Below, one piece after another: positions 56,915 to 64,000 of a stretch of DNA of 64,000 nucleotides (position 1 is the first letter of the stretch; each line of letters starts with the position of its first letter). The translations under genes and the position numbers were made by a program. A model generated the notes under the pieces. That model ran no database searches. It had not been told where the DNA came from and was given only the letters and a program-made list of their open reading frames with translations. This stretch comes from Misgurnus anguillicaudatus (taxonomy: Eukaryota; Chordata; Actinopteri; Cypriniformes; Cobitidae), in the NCBI RefSeq assembly GCF_027580225.2, contig NC_073361.2:24694001-24758000 (forward strand), in the 5' to 3' direction.

Positions 56915-57258
56915 ACTGCAAAAAAAAAAGATTTTTAAGAAAAAATTCTTAGTATTTTTGTCTTGTTTTCAGTAAAAATATCTAAAAATTCTTAAATTAA
57001 GATGCCTTTTCTTGATAAGCAAAATGACCCAAGAAAACAAGTCTAGTTCCTAGACCAAAAATATCAAATTTAAGTGATTATGTGCATAATACAAGCAAAA
57101 AAATCTGCCAATGGAGTAAGCAAAAAATCGTGAAAATTTTTCTTAAACACTAAATTCAAGAAAAATTTGCTTACCCCATTGGCAGATTTTTTTGCTTGTT
57201 CTATGCACAAAATCACTTAAATTTGATATTTTTGGTCTAAAAACTAGACTTATTTTGC
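56915..57258. mobile_element. Palindromic AT-rich element
   Basis: The arm CTAGACCAAAAATATCAAAT with TTAAGTGATTATGTGC is mirrored by CAAAATCACTTAAATTTGAT with ATTTTTGGTCTAAAAACTAG. A second pair is AAAAAATCTGCCAATGG and CCATTGGCAGATTTTTT. It starts ACTGCAAAAAA and ends TTATTTTGC. A non-autonomous foldback. Confidence 0.8.
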
Positions 57259-58008
57259 TTTAACCACAACAAATTACCATGCAAGAAAATGTGTTAGCAT
57301 CTGTGGAAACACATCAACATGGACTGAATGTAAGCGTGAATTGTTCTAAGCAATAAGAAAGGGAAAAAAACAGTCATTCTCACTGTTCTGTTCAAACGTT
57401 GCATTTTATGAAGGTGTATTGTACCTGTAGTATTACACTGAACCTCTCTAAAGCACCTGAAATTGATGCTTACTGCTCCCACATGATAATATTGCATGCA
57501 AATATTGGTCATGATTAAAATAGCTCCACTGAACCCAGCTTATTGAGTTTTCTATTGCCATTGTGTGGGTTTCAAGGCTCCCATTGTCTGAAAAGCAGTG
57601 TCTTGCAACAGGTGTGTTGGTCACTATTAAGTGGTAATTTCCTCTACAGATCTGTTTTTGTGGTTTCTAACCTCTGTGGATTAGACTGACAGGCTCTTTA
57701 ACAAAAGGACCATCCATATTCATGCATGCTGCATGAATATCGATAATTCAAACATGTAATTGGATGTGGGTTTTGGGGGATCATGAATATTCAATTTCAA
57801 GAACATTAACATTAATCCTATATTGACGTTTCGTGGCACTCTGACTAGCGAAATGCTAATAATGGCTTTTCAGTTGACTCTGCTTTGCACGGTCAACGTT
57901 ATTAACTATTTGAACAAATAATTTTCATTTGATGCTGCTGTAAGATCATTTTAAAGTGTGAATTTACATAATTAACAAGTATTTGGGTTAAAAGCTATTA
58001 TAATTATT

Positions 58009-58355
58009 TAGGGCTGGGAAAAGATTAATCGCGATTAATCGCATACAAAATAAAAGTGATTTTTGGCATAATATATGAGTGTGTGCTGTGTGCAATTACT
58101 ATGTACACATAAATACACACACATTCATGTATGTATTTAAGAAACATTTACATGTGTATATATATTTATTTATATTTTTATATATTCTATATTATATATA
58201 AACTAAAATGTATATATAAATAAAAAATTGACATGAATATATGTATGTGTGTGTGGTTAAATATACACCATAATTACACACAGTACACGCACTTATGCCA
58301 AAAATCACTTTTATTTTATATGTGATTAATCGCGATTAATCTTTTCCCAGCCCTA
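58009..58355. mobile_element. TAGGGCTGGGAAAAGATTAATCG-ended element E, copy 2
   Basis: Ends TAGGGCTGGGAAAAGATTAA and TTAATCTTTTCCCAGCCCTA are perfect inverted repeats that extend through CGCGATTAATCGC. The interior arms pair via AAAATAAAAGTGATTTTTGGC and its complement. The centre is an AT-rich TATATA stretch. 347 bp. Confidence 0.88.
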
Positions 58356-58392
58356 TTATTATTATTAATATTATTATTATTATTATTATTAG
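58355..58392. repeat. (ATT)n microsatellite
   Basis: ATTATTATT repeats immediately after element E copy 2. The element may have inserted into it, or it may have grown afterwards. Confidence 0.7.
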
Positions 58393-59923
58393 GGGTTTGG
58401 CATGTCCGAACTCACCAATAAGATCTCAGTGCTTTTTGTTGCCCTCACGTTGGGCCATATTCAATAATAACTGTTGCGTTCTGGCACAAAAGTGTTTTTA
58501 TTTTCTCGTAACAATAATATAGTCTGTTTCAGCTTATTTATATAGCTATCATGTGCAATTAAAAAAAAAATACTTTTGCGATAAATGTAAGCACAAACTT
58601 ATTATGCTAATTTAATTAATTATTAAATACAATTGAATTAACTTAATGAATCCTAATTTATGCGCAAACATTTTCCAGTACCAACATCTGTATTGTATTT
58701 ACTGTTTGCCAGTGTGACCTGTGATATTTCGTATTTCTTATCCTTTTGCAAAAATAGTGTAACATGAATACACTATATGTGCGCGCATGAGTGTGTGCGC
58801 TGCTTTCGAACACATCCTGGTCCTCCCTTGATTGGATGAGATATGATAGCTAGAGTAATTTCACAGGTCACGGATCAGCCTGATGGCAGAAGAACGGGGA
58901 CAGGAGAGGTCAGCGACCCTTCGCGCTACGTTATAGAAGCAGCTGTCAATCTAACCCCCTCCACGCACACAGAGACTAATCACATCGCTGATGGGGCCGG
59001 GTCGAGATGCATTAAAGAGGCTGCCGTACGTTAATGCTGCCTGAATGAAGCGCCGACGAGATAAAGACAAAGACTTTCACGTTCTGATACGAAAGCATCT
59101 GTCACGTAACTCGGCTTTGGGTGCGATGCTCTATCATTACCACCTCAGACGGAAAAAATTAGACCGTGATTGAACATTTTGTGATGCAAATGTCTCGGGA
59201 GCTCAGAGAAAGGAATCAGAATAGACCTTAACGCCTCATTCAATTCTTTATCCTTTCATCTTTAGGAAAACACAGAGCTGTCATCGTCTCTATTATAAAC
59301 TCATTGTGTAGCTAACCATCAGATTGGCGTACTGTAGTCTACAATCTGATAATGCACTGCTGCTGATTTTGCCCGTTACGTGTTTTGAGGTCTTTTCCTG
59401 CTGAGCGTCAAGAAAAAAGTTTTACTTTGTGGTATCAACAGCGATAATGATAGATAAGAGGGCGAAATTAGAAATGATTGTACGAATTGCTCTGTTAGAA
59501 GCAGTTTCTGCTTTAAAATAGCCTGAAACACGGCACACTTTAAGGCTACATTCACACAACAATGATTTAGTAAAAAACAAAAAAGTTTCTCATGTGCACA
59601 CGACAGCACTGTCAAAAAGATCCACATTTACACGGATCTGTGACAACGACTAAAGTCGCTGTATTATGCCCGCCAAGCATATGGCAATTTCACTTCGTAA
59701 AAAAGAACTACATGCCTGCACACATGTGACACTTGCTGACAAGACTGCGCACGGCTTAATTTTGAGCTGCGGGGAAAAGAAAGTATAAATGTTGATTTTG
59801 GTCGAAATTGAGGTTTTCATAAAAATAAGTACTTGTCTAGCGATCCGAATGCTATAAATAGTCATAAAAGATCTCAAATTATCTTTATTTGTTCGTTTTC
59901 TGGGTGTACCGTCCTAAATGCTA

Positions 59924-60826
59924 AAAGGAATAGTCCATTTTCGTAAAACAAAAATCCAGATAATTTACTCACCACTATGTCATCCAAAATGTTGATGTCT
60001 TTCTTTGTTCAGTCCAGAAGACTTTTTTTTTGAGGAAAACATTGCAGGATTTTTCTCATTTTAATGGACTTTAATGGACACCAACTTAACACTTAACTCA
60101 ACACTTAACAGTTTTTTTCAACGGAGTTTCACTTGACTATAAACGATCCCAAACGAGGCATAAGGGTCTTATCTAGCGAAACGATTGTCATTTTTGACAA
60201 TAAAAATAACAAATATACACTTATAAACCACAATTTCTCGTCTTCCTCCGGTCCTGAAAGCGTCAGCGTGACCTCACGCAATACGTCATGACGTCAAGAG
60301 GTCACAGAGGACAAACGCGAAACTCCGCCTCAGTGTTTACAAGTGTGTTGAAAGAGGACCGTTCCAAAATTGTTGTATGTCAATAGATACTAATGAATGT
60401 CTTTGTGTCAGTTTATTGTTTACAATGGTCCGCAAATGTGCGTTTTATATATGTAACACGTGACCTCCCTACGTCACTACGCATTTACGTTAGGTCGTGC
60501 TGGACCGGACCGAGACGAAAAGTTGTGGTTTAAAAGTGCATTTTTTTTCTTGTCAAAAATGACAATCGTTTTGCTAGATAAGGCCCTTATGCCTCGTTTT
60601 GGTTCGTTTAGAGTCCTTTGAAACTTCGTTGAAAAAAACTGTTACGTGTTGAGTTAAGTGTTAAGTCCATTAAAGTCCATTAAAATGAGAAAAATCCTGC
60701 AATGTTTTCCTCAAAAAAAAACATAATTTCTTCTCGACTGAACAAAGAAAGACATCAACATTTTGGATGACATGGTGGTGAGTAAATTATCTGGATTTTT
60801 CTTTTAAGAAAATGGACTAATCCTTT
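59924..60826. mobile_element. Giant foldback element (0.9 kb)
   Basis: The left arm AAAGGAATAGTCCATTTTCG ... ATCCAGATAATTTACTCACC ... CAGGATTTTTCTCATTTTAA ... CGAAACGATTGTCATTTTTG is mirrored by CAAAAATGACAATCGTTTTG ... AAAATGAGAAAAATCCTGCA ... GTGAGTAAATTATCTGGATT ... AAAATGGACTAATCCTTT. Arms are about 310 bp, and the loop (about 60240-60530) is GC- and CpG-richer. No coding frame. Confidence 0.88.
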
Positions 60827-61189
60827 AACTTATTCAAAGATATGCGTCCATCCACATGCACATGACATTTTGGTTTTTGTTTTAAAACGTGGAATGAGAA
60901 AATAAAGTGCAGGACTTGCTTGATGTTTAAAGAGTTTTTAAGAGAGATAAAGTTTGGCACCTGATTGATGTTAAAAGAGTTATTAAGAGCCATAAGAGAT
61001 GACTGACAGTTCCGCATGCACACAGGCGTGCGAGCATGCGACCCTGATACATCTTCACAGAATTACAGTTTTAAAAATATCTGTTTTGACAAGAACTCAT
61101 GCAGATATAATCTGTTATATCTTACAGTAATTGTATGTTTGGTTAACTGTTGGCAAAAAATATCTGATGTTTAACATTATATTTGATCC

Positions 61190-61700
61190 TTGCATTACAG
61201 TTTTTGTCCAACTCCATTGACTTGTATTAGATGTGCTGTGAGGTACGGTATTACTTTGTGCCGGGAACGTTGTTTGTATTCTTGCAATTGGCAAAGGTGG
61301 ATTATCTCCACCAACTGGGCTGGAGTGTTTATTATTCAAGCTCTCGGCAGAAGAATGTACGGGTGTGAGGCGTTTGGAAAAATAGGTCCACAAGTTTACA
61401 ACGAAAGGCTTAAACATCTTTTAAAAGCATCTTTTGCGGCGATTTTTGTGTGAGCATGTCGGTGACCACCCCTGGCCGCTCGGTGAGTTTCACGTCTTTG
61501 TAGGCGGGGGTTTGGTGCATTTTGGGAGGGATTGTTTTTGTGCACCTATACAGCCATTCTAGAGGTGGGAGGTGTAACAAACACCTGAAAATTCTCTGGG
61601 CAGCCGCATATGTCGAAATTTCAGTCAAAACCGTTCTATTTCATCATAAACATTCTAAAAACAGGGCTTTAAGTGTAAAATACCGAACTTGTCCTTTAAA
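61190..61700 (-). repeat. Probable interspersed repeat
   Basis: Ends AAATACCGAACTTGTCCTTT then AA; in reverse it starts TTAAAGGACAAGTTCGGTAT. GTCAAAACCGTTCTATTTCA and GCAGCCGCATATGTCGAAAT match a repeat I recall from cyprinids. There is no second copy here, and the left border is uncertain. Confidence 0.4.
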
Positions 61701-61885
61701 GCACTGAACTTCTGTTATAAAGTGAGTTTGGAGCAAAAACATGGTTTTAATCCCACTATTTGTCTTGTTTTGATGGTGTGCTAAGCTAGCATAAAGCTAA
61801 CTTGCACCTGCTTACATAGTGTTGTGTGTTTTAGATATGAAAAATAGGTTTTAGGAATTATTTCAAATGGTTCATTGATATGTTT

Positions 61886-62089
61886 CCCTGCTGAAAAAAA
61901 CAGCATCAAACCACAACATACAGTATGTTGGTCTTGCAGCATGGGATGCTGGTGCTAATGCTGGTTTGGTGGTGGTTTAGCTGGGGCTAATGCTGGTGCT
62001 GATGCTGGTTTAGCTGGTGTTCACTAGCAAACCAGCACCAAAACACAACATATGCTGGTCTTGCTGGTATGCTGTTTTTTTCAGCAGGG
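61886..62089. mobile_element. CCCTGCTGAAAAAAAC hairpin element
   Basis: Ends CCCTGCTGAAAAAAACAGCA and TGCTGTTTTTTTCAGCAGGG are perfect inverted repeats. The interior is built of GCTGGT/ACCAGC words (ATGCTGGTGCTAATGCTGGT). 204 bp. A related fragment lies at 13053-13165. Confidence 0.85.
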
Positions 62090-62845
62090 TTCTGTTTGTT
62101 AGAAAGGCATTTGACACAAAGCCAAAGAAAAAAAGGATTAAAACACTAAATAGTTTGTATAGTTCAGTAATTATATACTAATAACAAAAGAATGATAATT
62201 ACACGCTATATTCAGTCTGAAGAGATGTGAATGTTTATTCCCCTGAACATTCTTACTTAATGGGGCAGTCTGACACTAAATAATAGAAACGATGCATTCA
62301 AAGAATGCAATGCAAAGATGTGAGTAAAAAAAATCTCATGGTTTAAAACATTCAAATCTGAAAATGATATCTTTAAAACTCTGAAATTTATGAAACACAT
62401 CAAGGTCAGACATGTGGCTTTAGCTGCAGTTCATTTCTAGATTATTTTAGGGCCAATTTCAATTAGTTTTTCAGAAAGATCAAATGTATTTAGTAAAGTT
62501 ATTAGAAATAATTTTTTAGCCCTTCATAACTAGTGTTTTCATTATCACTAAAAATAATTGTGTTTACAAAAAAGTCGTGTCTGCTTACAAATGAAACCAA
62601 ACTTATACGTTTAGTGCAAAGGCTACATGAACTGTACCTAATTTTAATGTGGTATGACTTTTTGGGGGGGTTTTCATAAGCGGAGTTGCCGGTTAACTGG
62701 ACGCACGGCAAATTATGTAATTATAATCAGATATTTATTCAATATATTCATTTAATATTCAAAATTACGTCATTTACACAAAGACGACAAGGTGTCGGCT
62801 TCAAAAGTTTGCGTTTTCAGGACCCCAAAACGTTGTTGTCTTGCC

Positions 62846-63003
62846 CCTAAAAAAAATGCTGTTTTTAACCCAAAATATGTACAGACCCAACCACTGGGAT
62901 CAAATTAGCTTATCCAGGTATTTTAAACACATGTTTGGGTCAAATAAGGTCATTTAAACCAGCTGTTGGGTTTGTCCCCACAAACAATGGGTTTTTAAGA
63001 ATG
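62846..63003. mobile_element. AACCCAGC-type foldback element, copy 3
   Basis: TTTTTAACCCAAAATATG, AGACCCAACCACTGGGATCA, ACCAGCTGTTGGGTTTGTCC, ACAATGGGTTTTTAAGAATG. The most diverged of the three copies. Confidence 0.55.
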
Positions 63004-64000
63004 TAGCAATGGCATAGCAATGCAGTAAAAATTACACGGATCACTTTAGCAACTACATAACTACACCCTGGCAACACCCTAGCATTGTTACTTTGACTTT
63101 GCTTGGGCTTAAAACACTCTCACGACGTCCATGGACGTATCTTTTGTAGTCTATCCATTTTCATTGGCTGTTCGTTAATGCTATGATAATCACTATAATT
63201 ACAAAGGCGGCTTCATTTTCACTGCAGTTGGACATTTAGAGAAGATCGGCTCACCGTGGGGTGTAATCTGCTCATCACTTCATTTCAATCATGGACCTTT
63301 GAGTGTATGTGAATACTGTCTAATTGAAGCACTCATGAAGCCACTGGCCTGTTGATTGTGCAACATCCATCACTTTCAAATCTGCATGCATGGATAAGTA
63401 GCTAGTTAATTTTAATAACAAGCTTCTCAAAAGGGCCATCAGCCACTTTTAAAACCACAATGTTAGCCTGTATAGCCGTTGAGTATGAAAACAACTGTTG
63501 ACAGCGAGAACAACTGCATTTCATATTCGGCCAAAATGCGATCAAAGCTTTAAAGGTTGAGATACGAAGGCCGGGCTGTCCAACTAGCTCACTGTCAAAG
63601 TAATTTGTCCCATGACGGTAAGTTAGCATGTGATCCGTTTTGATATCCCTCGCTACGCTTGTCGAGAGATTTCGTTGAAGAGTGCGACGAATCCACTGGT
63701 GATTTACTTACAGTGACAGCTTGGACAAACACTGCAAGCCAGATTCTGTTCGAAACCACAATATCTAAGGGGTAGGTGCTATAAATAGCTCGAAAGGGTT
63801 AAATGGGGTTTTATTGGATTAAATAGGGTTTCCTGTCCTCTGGTGAAGAAAAGATTATAACTATAATGAATTCATTGACTCTCCAACAATTCTCCAGTCC
63901 GTTGCCTGCTGGTTTACATTGTATGTAGAAATTGACGGCAGATGTGTTCGTATAGGACCTATGTCCTTAAGGGCTTCTGGTCTCTCTTCCTGTAGACTTC

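Larger units (their letters stand above)
56251..64000 (+). other. Intron 11, 5' part (at least 7.7 kb)
   Basis: No acceptor followed by Eph kinase sequence was found. It contains repeat A copy 2 (56606-56862), a palindrome (56915-57258), element E copy 2 (58009-58355), a giant foldback (59924-60826), a probable repeat (61190-61700), a hairpin (61886-62089) and an AACCCAGC foldback (62846-63003). Nothing recognised in 57260-58005, 58400-59920, 60830-61190, 62095-62840 and 63010-64000. 58850-59110 is GC-balanced and could be a conserved element. Confidence 0.55.

Overview
The window is vertebrate, teleost nuclear DNA. Small exons have GT-AG boundaries and lie in long AT-rich introns, and the introns are packed with short DNA transposons, foldback elements and tRNA-type SINEs. 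Several repeat families resemble ones I know from zebrafish and carp, so a cyprinid-like fish is the best guess; this rests on memory, not on a search.

One host gene is supported. It is a class A Eph receptor tyrosine kinase on the + strand, whose first eleven coding exons run from 2330 to 56250. All exon phases join without a break and give 699 codons plus one base. The encoded parts are a signal peptide, ephrin-binding domain, Cys-rich/EGF-like region, two fibronectin III domains, transmembrane helix, juxtamembrane segment with two tyrosines, and the kinase N-lobe (glycine loop, VAIK lysine, alpha-C glutamate). The rest of the kinase, the SAM domain and the C-terminus must lie beyond 64000. 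The ectodomain is closest to EphA4; the juxtamembrane part looks more like EphA5/EphA8. I call it epha4-like.

Layout: 1-2329 is 5' flank with a CpG-rich stretch just before exon 1. Intron 1 (13.2 kb), intron 3 (14.7 kb), intron 8 (10.4 kb) and intron 11 (over 7.7 kb) hold most of the repeats. Notable items are a 1.7-kb polypyrimidine tract (18.79-20.47 kb), a CATG-rich minisatellite (41.8-43.1 kb), a decayed Tc1 transposon (45.2-46.2 kb), a hAT-type element with a perfect 8-bp duplication (14386-15276), and several nested insertions where another copy in the same window serves as the empty-site reference.

I found no RNA gene, no CRISPR array and no second host gene. The most unusual structures are the nested transposons, the two large satellite-like tracts and the receptor's local departures from the family norm. 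I see no convincing new biological system.
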